A stretch of DNA of 64,000 bases. Source: an uncultured Bacteroidota bacterium (GTDB lineage: Bacteria > Bacteroidota > Bacteroidia > Chitinophagales > Chitinophagaceae). Each line of letters opens with the position of its first letter. Positions within the stretch are counted from its first letter, which is position 1. Location of the stretch: positions 40,287 to 104,286 of the forward strand of contig CAIVEW010000024.1 of assembly GCA_903905065.1 (NCBI GenBank), in the 5' to 3' direction. Positions 26,901-35,554 of the stretch are shown here, one piece after another. A program made the position numbers and the translations under genes. Under the pieces are notes generated by a model. That model was given only the letters and a program-made list of their open reading frames with translations, ran no database searches and was not told the DNA's origin.

Positions 26901-27950
26901 CTAGAAACGTGAGCAAGGAATAGTCCTTCTGCCTGCAAATTTGCTGGAATAAGGAGCTGTATACCTGATCCCTATTTCAAACCCACCATTACCGTTGCTC
27001 GATGTGTTAAGTGTAGAGATGTTATAGTCGTAAGACGCACCGATACGGAAGCCCTTGAATTCAACACCCGCAGTGATCATTGCTGCATCACCGGAACGCC
27101 ACCAGCCGCCAAGGAATACTGCAGTAGAGAAATCGGAATAGCCGGGCATACCGCCTACCTGGTAAAGGAATTCATTGCCGGCAATAAGCTCAGAAGCTGT
27201 AGCCTGGTTTTGATACAATACAGCAGGACGCAAAGTAAGGCGCTGGCCAACGATCCAGTTAATACCCAGCTCTCCGGTAAACCTCATATCCAGGCCGGTC
27301 TGGCTGTTTTGCTTCTTTTCAATATCGTCGTTAGGCTGGTTCAGGTTATTTGCCGCTGCACCCAGTGTAAAGTTGAATTTACCGTCCCTTGTGTTCTGAG
27401 AGTAAGCGAGGCCTGCATTAACCAGGTAATAATTCACCGAATTGCCGATACCCAGGTGGTATTCCTGCGAGGTAGCCGGTACGAAGGCGCCATTCAACCA
27501 CTCATCGCCAAAATATAATTTAGACAGGTCAATGCTTTTTTGCGCATAACCACCTTGTAACCCAACAGAAAGTTCAGAAAGTTCACCGGTTGACTTATGA
27601 TATGCTATTGACACCAACCCAGTGAAATTAGACAGGTTGCCATCTCCAGCCTGATCTTTATACAACTGCAAACCCGCAGAAAGGCGGTCGTTGTTCGGCT
27701 CAAACAGCAGCGGCATGTCAATAGACGCGCCGTAGGTAACGTAAGGTACAGTAACACTGGCCCATTGGTTCCTGTAAATCGCCGCAACACGAACCTTTCC
27801 GTCAAACATGTCCGTAAAAGCCGGATTAATGATCATCGGGGCCATGTCGAATTGCGTAAAGTGAATGTCCTGGGCAAGGGCTACTATTGGCGCGGAAAGC
27901 ACGATAGCTGCTGCAAGGCTCAAACGGGTCAAAATATTTCTTCTGGTCAT
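26901..27950 (-). CDS. PorP/SprF family outer membrane protein
   Basis: The 349-residue protein has a signal peptide (1-26), the signature N terminus 'DIHFTQFDMAPMIINPAF', 'VAAIYRNQWASVTVPY', and repeated amphipathic beta strands ending in 'IGIRYTAPYS' and the conserved 'IPCSRF' C terminus. PorP/SprF proteins are outer membrane barrels that anchor or assist T9SS substrates with type B sorting domains. The gene starts 23 bases after the stop of a large type B cargo gene, the usual pairing of an SprB-like adhesin with its SprF-like partner. Confidence 0.93.
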   Translation of the reverse strand: MTRRNILTRLSLAAAIVLSAPIVALAQDIHFTQFDMAPMIINPAFTDMFDGKVRVAAIYRNQWASVTVPYVTYGASIDMPLLFEPNNDRLSAGLQLYKDQAGDGNLSNFTGLVSIAYHKSTGELSELSVGLQGGYAQKSIDLSKLYFGDEWLNGAFVPATSQEYHLGIGNSVNYYLVNAGLAYSQNTRDGKFNFTLGAAANNLNQPNDDIEKKQNSQTGLDMRFTGELGINWIVGQRLTLRPAVLYQNQATASELIAGNEFLYQVGGMPGYSDFSTAVFLGGWWRSGDAAMITAGVEFKGFRIGASYDYNISTLNTSSNGNGGFEIGIRYTAPYSSKFAGRRTIPCSRF

Positions 27951-27973
27951 TTGTATAAATTATCGATGTAAAA

Positions 27974-30900
27974 TTACCTTATTAAAGTTACGTTTCCATG
28001 CTTTTCGAATATTTTTCCGTCGCTCGTAACCGCTTGTACCTGGTATACAAATACCCCAACCGGTTGCGGGCTCCCATTATATTCGCCATCCCAGCCTTTG
28101 TCGATGTCGGTTGTCTCAAAAACGAGGTTCCCCCAACGGTTGAAAATACGGAAATAATTCAGACTTACAATACCTCTTTTTATAATTTTAAATTCATTAT
28201 TTGGTCCGTTGCCCGGTGCAAAGGCATTTGGGAGTGCTAACAGCGAGCCATCATCCACATATATCTCAATAGAATCTTTAGTTACGCAGCCCCACTCAGT
28301 GCTTGCGTTAACAACATATTTTGTGCTGATAACGGGAGACGCAAGCGGGTTGGATATATAGGCATCGTTGAGGCCTCCCGGCGGAGACCAGGCAAAATTC
28401 ACACAATTCGTTTGCGGCGATATCTGGTAACTCTCCCCTGAATAGATCGTCACAGAATCCGGGATATAGATCACGGCCGTTGGATGAACGATGGCCGTAA
28501 AGTTAATCGTATCCAGGCAACCATACTGGCTGGTACCGATGATCGTGTACGTCTGTGAAGTGATCGGTTTGATAACAATTGGCAATCCAGTAAGGCTGTC
28601 GCTCAGGTATAACGACGGCGACCAGCGATAGCCTACCCCGCCGGTCGGCGTTAACACCGCCGTATCATGCGGGCAAAAATCTTTTAACGACGGCGCAATA
28701 GCTGCGAAATTTACCGGGTAAACGGTGATCGTGGCAGAATCAATGGCAAAACAGCCCGCAGTTGTAGTAACAGTAAATACTATGGTGCTGGACGAAATCA
28801 CCGTCGCGTTTGTGTCATTCCCAAACACCACGCTTGCCGAGATGTCATTATCAAGATGCAGCGCAGGCGACCAACTGTATATGTAATGCTCATACCAGGT
28901 AGGCGTCACCGATGCATGGAGATGCAGTGTGTCATTTGCACATACAAAGCGGTTCCCACCTATATAGGCGAAAGGATTCGGCTGCACATCTATACGCACA
29001 GTATCGTTCATGTCCGGGCATCTGGCGTACGACGCCGTCACAATGTAAGTGGTCGATGTATCGGGGTTGATCAACGGGTTAATAATGTATGAGTTTGCGA
29101 TTCCTTCTGTCGGGCTCCATTTATACGAGAACAGCGGATAAGGAGTGCCCAGTATCTGCACAGACGCGCCCAGGCATATCGACGTGTCCACTGGAGTAAC
29201 CGTAAACGAGTTAGGAATAACCAGCAGGTTAAGAACATCCGTTATGGCACAGGCGGCTGCATGCGGTTGTATGGTAATTGTCCAGCTGAGGTTACCGGTA
29301 ACCGTAGGTGTAATGATAGGATTGGGTATCGTATCATTGCTTAAATAAGTAGCTGGAGACCATTGATAATGATAATAGCCGCTACCGGAGACCGTGAGGT
29401 TAATGCTATCATACCCACCAAGGCATATTGTATCAGTAAAAGAAACCGTAGGTGCCGGAAGATCTACTTCGATATGGAAGCTGTCTACCATATTCGGGCA
29501 ATGGGCATACGACGCCGTGACCGTATAAGTTGCGCTTACGGTAGGAGTGATGATGGGGTTCTCAATATTTACATTGGATACTCCCGCCGGCGGTGCCCAA
29601 AACCACGTAAATTCGGGGCTTCCACCTGTGATCGTCACCTGAACCTGCTCGCCAAGACAAATGGCTGTATCATTGTTTAGAAGATCAAAGTTATTAGGTA
29701 CCGTATGAACATCGATCGTCGCAAATGCGGCACACGCAGGGTTTGCGTCGGGGTTTACTGTAACGGTGTAGATCACATCCCCGGGCACCGTAGGGGTAAC
29801 GATTGGGTTAGCGATCGTGCTGCTGCTAAGATTCGTAGGCGGAGTCCACGAATAAAAATAAGGAATGCCGCCCGGTGTTACATAAGCATGCAATTGCACC
29901 GGAACACCGACACATGTCTTTACCAGCGGAGAATCAACTGTTACAACAGGCGGAGGAGGATCCACCAGGGTCTTAGGACCTTTGACGACCGTAAGGCACT
30001 GACCCACTTTCACATAAATATTGGAATAAGTACCGGAACACAACCCTGTTAAAATAACCTTCCCGGCACCACTAACGACGACCGGTACCGGCGCATGTGC
30101 GATGCCGTTGTAAGTATAATAAAGCGTATCGGGGAAGCCTGGCTGTAGCCCCCATAGCGTTAGTGTCCCATCACAATACCCGCAAACCGTCGGATTGGTG
30201 AAGGTAACGCTATCAAATGTCGGGTTATACACGGTCACCGTAATAACGCGATGTTCGGGCGCACAGCCCAGCGCTACAGGAGTGGTGCCGGTAAGTGTAT
30301 AAGTGGTCGTAACTGTTGGCGTCGCCGTTGTCAGCAAAGTGGTATCGTTACTGAGGGTACCAGGCGGCGTCCATGCATAGTGAAGAATGCTGTCGAAAAC
30401 CGAATCCCCGACCGCAATGATATTTACGAACGCGCCGTCGCAAATTGAAGTATCCGGAGTGACGATACGGAAATTGAATGAATCCAGTATAGTAAGATTG
30501 GCTACTCCGCCTATCGAGTAACCAGCAGAGCAAGGATTAGGTACTTCAATCTCCAATGTAACAACCACGGGGCCTATTGGAGGTACAGGCAGCGTATTGA
30601 TAAATACCGTAGTTGAAGTGGATCCTGCCACAATAATAGCACTGTCCGGGATTGTACTGTAATCATACCCGTTAACAGCGCTTCCGGTAATAATGTAGTG
30701 AATGATGATATCGGTATCCTGGGCAACCGGCGTCGTGAATACAAAATCACCAGGCGCGCAGCCGCGTATACAATACGGAAGCCCGCTGGTTCCGGTTGCA
30801 GTAACCGCCGTTGTGGTAGTAGATGTAAGGCTTCCTCCCTCTATAAACACACCCGAATCAAAAGCATCATCCCCCGCGTCGGCGATTGCCAGCTTCAGGT

Positions 30901-31696
30901 GATAGGTGTCGCACGGGCTTACGCGGGCTACAGCCTCCAGAACGGTTGTGAGACCATCATAAGTAACATAGTTATAAGCAGGGCTGGCCGCCAGAAGGTT
31001 ATTGACGTAGTAAGCGCAGAATGGAGATCCGGGGCCCATTGCTGTACAGGTAGATAGTGGATAGCCGCCCGTAGCACCGCAATTCACACTATTCACCGCA
31101 ACCGGAATATTTGTACCCGGAACCAACGCAAGGTTAGCAGCCGTCGTATAAGTCCCGCCGCTGATAAAAAATGCGAATACATCATTGAACGGAGAGCAGG
31201 TATAATCGGTATATTCTTCTGATCCGAAAACATAATTGAACTTAATGGTGTCACCAGCCGGTTTGAAGTCAAATTCCAGTATACAGGCGTCATAAGTAGG
31301 TTGCGGAGTTACTAGCGAATCCAGTTGATGATCCCCGAGGGTGCCGTTACCCGTATTTGCAAACGACGTTGACGGATCCCCAACTCCTATACCGGGTGTC
31401 CCGGCAATTGTCGTGTCTTTCGCATCACCGGTCGTAAGCACTATACCTGTTGGTATCCCCAGCGGACTAATAGGGCCGGTAGTAAATATAGCATTCGCAT
31501 TACCGGCACAGGTTAGCGTAGGACTAAGTATAGTAACGCCGGTACCGGCGAGTGCAGATGATAATATGGCAGCCGTTTTATTTGCGCTTAATACAAGCTG
31601 TGCCTTTGTGGTAAAAGAGCATGCACACAATGCGAGAAATGCACAGCATACCTTGGCATATAGGTTTATCCGGAGTGAGGCAATAAGGCAGCGCAT
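27974..31696 (-). CDS. SprB-like secreted adhesin: choice-of-anchor L domain plus gliding-motility (type B) sorting domain
   Basis: The 1240-residue product has a signal peptide (1-32). Residues 35-290 form a choice-of-anchor L domain, recognised by 'FNYVFGSEEYTDYTCSPFNDVFAFFISGG'-type strands. About ten Ig-like units with 'YSWTPPTNLSSSTIANPIVTP' and 'DTAICLGEQVQ' patterns fill 400-1140. The last 85 residues ('LPNAFAPGNGPNNEF', 'FRIFNRWGNLVFET', 'GVFVYQVQAVTSDGKI') form the gliding motility-associated C-terminal domain, a T9SS type B signal. It is followed by the PorP/SprF and OmpA-like genes. Two TATTTTTG boxes (minus strand, near 31751 and 31765) may be its promoter. It is probably a surface adhesin. 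Confidence 0.92.
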   Translation of the reverse strand: MRCLIASLRINLYAKVCCAFLALCACSFTTKAQLVLSANKTAAILSSALAGTGVTILSPTLTCAGNANAIFTTGPISPLGIPTGIVLTTGDAKDTTIAGTPGIGVGDPSTSFANTGNGTLGDHQLDSLVTPQPTYDACILEFDFKPAGDTIKFNYVFGSEEYTDYTCSPFNDVFAFFISGGTYTTAANLALVPGTNIPVAVNSVNCGATGGYPLSTCTAMGPGSPFCAYYVNNLLAASPAYNYVTYDGLTTVLEAVARVSPCDTYHLKLAIADAGDDAFDSGVFIEGGSLTSTTTTAVTATGTSGLPYCIRGCAPGDFVFTTPVAQDTDIIIHYIITGSAVNGYDYSTIPDSAIIVAGSTSTTVFINTLPVPPIGPVVVTLEIEVPNPCSAGYSIGGVANLTILDSFNFRIVTPDTSICDGAFVNIIAVGDSVFDSILHYAWTPPGTLSNDTTLLTTATPTVTTTYTLTGTTPVALGCAPEHRVITVTVYNPTFDSVTFTNPTVCGYCDGTLTLWGLQPGFPDTLYYTYNGIAHAPVPVVVSGAGKVILTGLCSGTYSNIYVKVGQCLTVVKGPKTLVDPPPPVVTVDSPLVKTCVGVPVQLHAYVTPGGIPYFYSWTPPTNLSSSTIANPIVTPTVPGDVIYTVTVNPDANPACAAFATIDVHTVPNNFDLLNNDTAICLGEQVQVTITGGSPEFTWFWAPPAGVSNVNIENPIITPTVSATYTVTASYAHCPNMVDSFHIEVDLPAPTVSFTDTICLGGYDSINLTVSGSGYYHYQWSPATYLSNDTIPNPIITPTVTGNLSWTITIQPHAAACAITDVLNLLVIPNSFTVTPVDTSICLGASVQILGTPYPLFSYKWSPTEGIANSYIINPLINPDTSTTYIVTASYARCPDMNDTVRIDVQPNPFAYIGGNRFVCANDTLHLHASVTPTWYEHYIYSWSPALHLDNDISASVVFGNDTNATVISSSTIVFTVTTTAGCFAIDSATITVYPVNFAAIAPSLKDFCPHDTAVLTPTGGVGYRWSPSLYLSDSLTGLPIVIKPITSQTYTIIGTSQYGCLDTINFTAIVHPTAVIYIPDSVTIYSGESYQISPQTNCVNFAWSPPGGLNDAYISNPLASPVISTKYVVNASTEWGCVTKDSIEIYVDDGSLLALPNAFAPGNGPNNEFKIIKRGIVSLNYFRIFNRWGNLVFETTDIDKGWDGEYNGSPQPVGVFVYQVQAVTSDGKIFEKHGNVTLIR

Positions 31697-31902
31697 GTAC
31701 TATTTTAACAATAAAGACGGTTAAACAAATAAAAACGTTTGCTTTTTAAGCAAAAATATTACTTCAAAAATAAAGATTTTATCAAATATTTCGCAATAAT
31801 ACACAAAATAAATTTCCCCGAAACACGAAATAAGTTTTATTGCTTTTATAATATTGTATTTTTAACTCCCGATTCCAGACAAGGGTTGGGCAGACCCATA
31901 AA

Positions 31903-34506
31903 ATGGCCAATACCGTAAAAAATAAAAAAGCAGTTCCCAAGCCGATACCGGTAAACGATGTATCTCCAATAAATAATGTAGACAGGAAGCGCCAGATAAG
32001 GCTGGGATTTGGCATTTTTTTCCTGCTCTCTGGCATTTTCACCTGTTTCGCCATCATTAGCTACTTTTTCACCTGGAGTATTGACCAGAGCAATGTGCTT
32101 CAGATACATAATTTGAGCAGCTTTTTCCATTTCGTATTTCAGCGCCACACAGCCGATACACCTGCCACAGCGAATTCAGGTGGGAACCTGGGTGCTGCGC
32201 TGTCTCATGTGTTGGTTTGGAAAGGAGCCGGCATCGCATCTCTGGCGGTTGGTATTGGGATCGCGGCCATAGGGATTAACCTTTTGTACGAAAAACGAGC
32301 CATTCCGGTACTCAGGTATATGAGATGGATATCCCTCATTCTCCTGCTCACCGCACCAATACTGGCTTATCTGATGCCGCACAATCCGTTCCCGCTTGGG
32401 GGCGCATGGGGGAAATTTTTGATCGAATACCTCGCCGGGGTTGATCGCGTTGGCGGTGTTTTAGGCTATTGGGGCACGGGTATGCTCCTGCTCTCTACTG
32501 TCCTGTTCTTTGTCTTTGTCATCTTTGCGCTCGACATCCGGCCACTGCTCAGCCGTATAAAGCAGCGTACCAATAAAATGGCCGCAGCCCTGGCGCCAGA
32601 ACCCGTATTTAATGAACCCACTAAAGAAAATGAAGAGAATAAAGATGCCAATAATCCGCCGTTCCCGGTTGATCCTTCAACAAATCAACTGACTAATGAT
32701 TCGGGGACGGGACCTGTTCTTATCGAAGATAAGAACAGCAACAAAGAATGGGAGATGACGTTAACAGAGAAAGAAAAAAAAAATGATGAGGAATTAAGCG
32801 AAGAAGAGATTGAAGAAGAGGAGGAGGAGGAGGAGGAAGACGCAGATTTCGAGGCTTACCAAAAATTCAATGAAGAGAAAGAAGCTGCAGGGAAAGCCGT
32901 TGTAGCAAATGCCGACCCTGAATTCTCATTTGAAGTAATACAGCAGGAAGAGAAGCCAGCCCTGATAAAACACGGCTCACACATCTCGATCGCCAGCAAC
33001 GAGCCATATGCGCCCGAGCTTGACCTGCCGGATTATAAATTCCCGACCCTGGACCTGCTGGAGGACCGCGCCCAGGAGACCATCTCCCTGGATAAGGAAG
33101 AACTCGAAAAGAACAAGAACCAGATCATACAAACGTTACGCAGCTTCGGCATAGAGATACAGCGCATCAGCGCCACAGTAGGGCCCACCGTAACGCTCTA
33201 CGAGATCGTACCTTCAGAAGGAGTACGCATTTCCAAGATCAGGAACCTGGAAGATGATATAGCGCTTAACCTTGCTGCGCTCGGCATACGTATCATAGCA
33301 CCTATACCTGGCAGGGGCACCATTGGTATAGAGGTGCCGAATGCAAACAAGCAGATCGTAAATATGCGCACGCTCATTGCCAGCGATAAGTTTGTGAACA
33401 ACAAAATGAGCCTGCCTATTGCGCTCGGCAAGAAGATAGATAATGAGAACTATATTGTAGACCTCGCCACCATGCCCCACTTGCTGATGGCAGGTGCCAC
33501 CGGCCAGGGAAAATCGGTGGGTATCAATGCCATCCTTGTTTCGCTGCTCTATAAAAAGCATCCTTCGCAGCTGAAGTTCATCATGGTGGACCCTAAGAAG
33601 GTGGAGCTTTCTATTTACCGCACCATTGAAAAACACTTCCTGGCCAAGTTACCCAATGAAGAGGAAGCGATCATTACGGATACTAAGAAAGTGATCAACA
33701 CACTCAACGCACTGTGCATTGAGATGGACAACCGCTATGAGCTGCTGAAAGAAGCTGGTGCCCGTAACATTAAGGAGTACAACGAAAAGTTCATCAGCCG
33801 CCGCCTCAACCCGGAGCGCGGGCATAAATACCTGCCGTTCATAGTGCTGGTGATAGATGAGTTTGCCGACCTGATCATGACCGCAGGCAAAGAGGTGGAG
33901 ATGCCCATAGCTCGCCTGGCACAGCTTGCACGTGCCATTGGCATTCACCTTATAATCGCTACGCAGCGCCCATCAGTAAATGTAATTACAGGTACCATTA
34001 AGGCTAACTTCCCTGCACGTATCGCATTCAAGGTTTCTGCTAAGGTTGACTCGCGTACCATTCTTGATGCAGGTGGTGCTGAGCAATTGATCGGCCGCGG
34101 AGATATGCTCGTATCGCACGGCAGCGAACTGCTGCGCCTGCAATGTGCATTTGTGGATACGCCGGAGGTGGAACAGGTAGTGGACTTCATAGCAAAACAA
34201 CGTGGCTATGCTTCTGCTTTTGAGCTGCCGGAATATGAAGGCGAAGATGGCGAAGGCCAGAAAGAAGTAGACCTTACTAACAGGGATAAATTATTTGAAG
34301 ATTGTGCGCGCATAGTGGTGCAGATGCAGTCCGGCTCTACATCCAACTTGCAGCGCCGCCTCAACCTCGGCTATAACCGTGCCGGCCGCATTATGGACCA
34401 ACTGGAAGCAGCCGGCGTAGTAGGCCCGGCCAACGGCAGCAAACCGCGCGAGGTCTATTTCAAAACAGAATCAGAACTGGAGAGCTTTTTGCATTCGCTT
34501 GACTAA
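31903..34506 (+). CDS. ftsK: DNA translocase FtsK/SpoIIIE
   Basis: The 867-residue protein has four predicted membrane helices (about 32-55, 107-127, 136-152, 185-205), a linker with a run of glutamates (about 301-315), and the motor with Walker A GATGQGKS at 531-538, Walker B 'LVIDEFADLIM' and 'RLAQLARAIGIHLIIATQRPSVNVITGTIK'. The C-terminal gamma domain ('NLQRRLNLGYNRAGRIMDQLE') recognises polar DNA motifs. FtsK moves chromosome ends at division. Length is normal for Bacteroidota. It is divergent from the SprB-like gene and followed by a LolA-like gene, a common pairing in this phylum. Confidence 0.95.
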   Translation: MANTVKNKKAVPKPIPVNDVSPINNVDRKRQIRLGFGIFFLLSGIFTCFAIISYFFTWSIDQSNVLQIHNLSSFFHFVFQRHTADTPATANSGGNLGAALSHVLVWKGAGIASLAVGIGIAAIGINLLYEKRAIPVLRYMRWISLILLLTAPILAYLMPHNPFPLGGAWGKFLIEYLAGVDRVGGVLGYWGTGMLLLSTVLFFVFVIFALDIRPLLSRIKQRTNKMAAALAPEPVFNEPTKENEENKDANNPPFPVDPSTNQLTNDSGTGPVLIEDKNSNKEWEMTLTEKEKKNDEELSEEEIEEEEEEEEEDADFEAYQKFNEEKEAAGKAVVANADPEFSFEVIQQEEKPALIKHGSHISIASNEPYAPELDLPDYKFPTLDLLEDRAQETISLDKEELEKNKNQIIQTLRSFGIEIQRISATVGPTVTLYEIVPSEGVRISKIRNLEDDIALNLAALGIRIIAPIPGRGTIGIEVPNANKQIVNMRTLIASDKFVNNKMSLPIALGKKIDNENYIVDLATMPHLLMAGATGQGKSVGINAILVSLLYKKHPSQLKFIMVDPKKVELSIYRTIEKHFLAKLPNEEEAIITDTKKVINTLNALCIEMDNRYELLKEAGARNIKEYNEKFISRRLNPERGHKYLPFIVLVIDEFADLIMTAGKEVEMPIARLAQLARAIGIHLIIATQRPSVNVITGTIKANFPARIAFKVSAKVDSRTILDAGGAEQLIGRGDMLVSHGSELLRLQCAFVDTPEVEQVVDFIAKQRGYASAFELPEYEGEDGEGQKEVDLTNRDKLFEDCARIVVQMQSGSTSNLQRRLNLGYNRAGRIMDQLEAAGVVGPANGSKPREVYFKTESELESFLHSLD

Positions 34507-34524
34507 ATATTTTCTGCGGCGAAA

Positions 34525-34602
34525 CGAGCACGCAACACCTCCCCTCCTGTTTTTAGGAGGGGATGCTTGGAGCTTGCGACAAGCTGGGGTGGTTGGCTCG
34601 CG
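34525..34602. repeat. REP-like element, copy 1 (upstream of the LolA gene)
   Basis: The order is GCACGCAACAC, CCCCTCCT...AGGAGGGG hairpin, a variable inner hairpin (GAGCTTGCGACAAGCT), then GGGGTGGTTGGCTCGCG. The ends are imperfect inverted repeats (CGAGC...CAACAC against GTGGTTGGCTCG). A second copy in the same orientation is at 35453-35552, on the other side of the LolA gene. The inner hairpins differ in sequence while the outer blocks match. Confidence 0.7.
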
Positions 34603-34721
34603 AATAGAACATCTCGCGTGCACTCCCGTTGCCGCCATCGTTCATTGCAACAGAATTCGATCAACTTTCCTTACCTTCGCGCCACTAAAAAAATACCATA
34701 GTAATTTAATTATCAGAAACA

Positions 34722-35378
34722 ATGAGGAAATTATTATCAATATTAGTGATCGGGGGAGTTTGTTTTGCTACGAAGCCGGCAATGGCGCAGAACGATGCAA
34801 AGGCAAAAACAGTGCTGGATGGTGTAAGCAAAAAAGTAGGCGCACTTAAATCGCTTAAGGCTGATTTCGCAATAAACCTCACTGGAGGAAAAGGGGGAAA
34901 GACAACCGACTCTAAAAAAGGCAGCCTCACCCTTAAAGGGCAAAAATATCACGTGCTCATTGCAGGCCAGGAGATCATCTGCGACAACAAGACTGTATGG
35001 ACTTACAACAAAGAAGCTAAAGAGGTACAGGTAAGCAATTACAACCCTGCCGAGCAAACTATGTCGCCGGCTAAGCTCCTCACTAATTTCTGGGACAAAG
35101 AATACAAATACAGCTACAAAGGCGGCCGCAAAGAAAAAGGCAAAGACTGCGACGTAGTAGAACTGGTGCCTACGGATAACAAAAAACAATTCTCCAAAAT
35201 AGAGCTTGCCATCGACAAATCTACCTCCCTTATCTCTGGCGGCAGCTATTGGGAAAAGAACGGCAACAAATACCAGATCACCGTATCCAATTGCGTCACT
35301 AACAAAGAGGTCCCCGACACCTACTTTACCTGGAACGCTAAAGAGCACCCCAGTGTAGAGACAGTGGATCTGCGATAA
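34722..35378 (+). CDS. LolA-like outer membrane lipoprotein carrier protein
   Basis: The 218-residue product has a signal peptide (1-22, 'KPAMAQN') and the LolA half-barrel pattern: 'LKSLKADFAINL', 'KKGSLTLKGQKYHVLIAGQEIICDNKTVWTYNK' and 'VELVPTDNKKQFSKIELAID'. LolA carries lipoproteins across the periplasm. Its place after ftsK is common in Bacteroidota. A TTACCTTCGC resembling a -7 region stands near 34669, so it may have its own promoter. The gene is flanked on both sides by REP-like elements in the same orientation. Confidence 0.88.
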   Translation: MRKLLSILVIGGVCFATKPAMAQNDAKAKTVLDGVSKKVGALKSLKADFAINLTGGKGGKTTDSKKGSLTLKGQKYHVLIAGQEIICDNKTVWTYNKEAKEVQVSNYNPAEQTMSPAKLLTNFWDKEYKYSYKGGRKEKGKDCDVVELVPTDNKKQFSKIELAIDKSTSLISGGSYWEKNGNKYQITVSNCVTNKEVPDTYFTWNAKEHPSVETVDLR

Positions 35379-35399
35379 AAGAAAAAATCTTTATTACAC

Positions 35400-35425
35400 A
35401 AAAGAGACCTCTCGGTCTCTTTTTT
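35400..35425 (+). terminator. Rho-independent terminator of the LolA gene
   Basis: AAAAGAGACC and GGTCTCTTTT pair over ten bases with a TCTC loop and are followed by T residues. It starts 22 bases after the stop codon. Confidence 0.85.
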
Positions 35426-35452
35426 ATTTGCATCGTTACCATTATCAATTTG

Positions 35453-35552
35453 CTCGAGAAGGGCGCGCAACACACTCCCCTCCTTTTTTCAAGGAGGGGC
35501 GCGCTGAAAAGCATAGCGAAGCAGTGCTTTTCAGCCGGGGTGGTTGGCTCGC
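35453..35552. repeat. REP-like element, copy 2 (downstream of the LolA gene)
   Basis: The outer blocks (CGCAACAC, CCCCTCCT...AGGAGGGG, GGGGTGGTTGGCTCGC) match copy 1 at 34525-34602. The inner hairpin here is longer (GCTGAAAAGCA...TGCTTTTCAGC). It ends two bases before the stop codon of the minus-strand T9SS gene. Confidence 0.7.
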
Positions 35553-35554
35553 AC

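Noticed and set aside
28856..30052. Plus-strand reading frames within the SprB-like gene
   Set aside because: They are Arg/Cys-rich shadows of the repeated Ig-like coding sequence on the minus strand.
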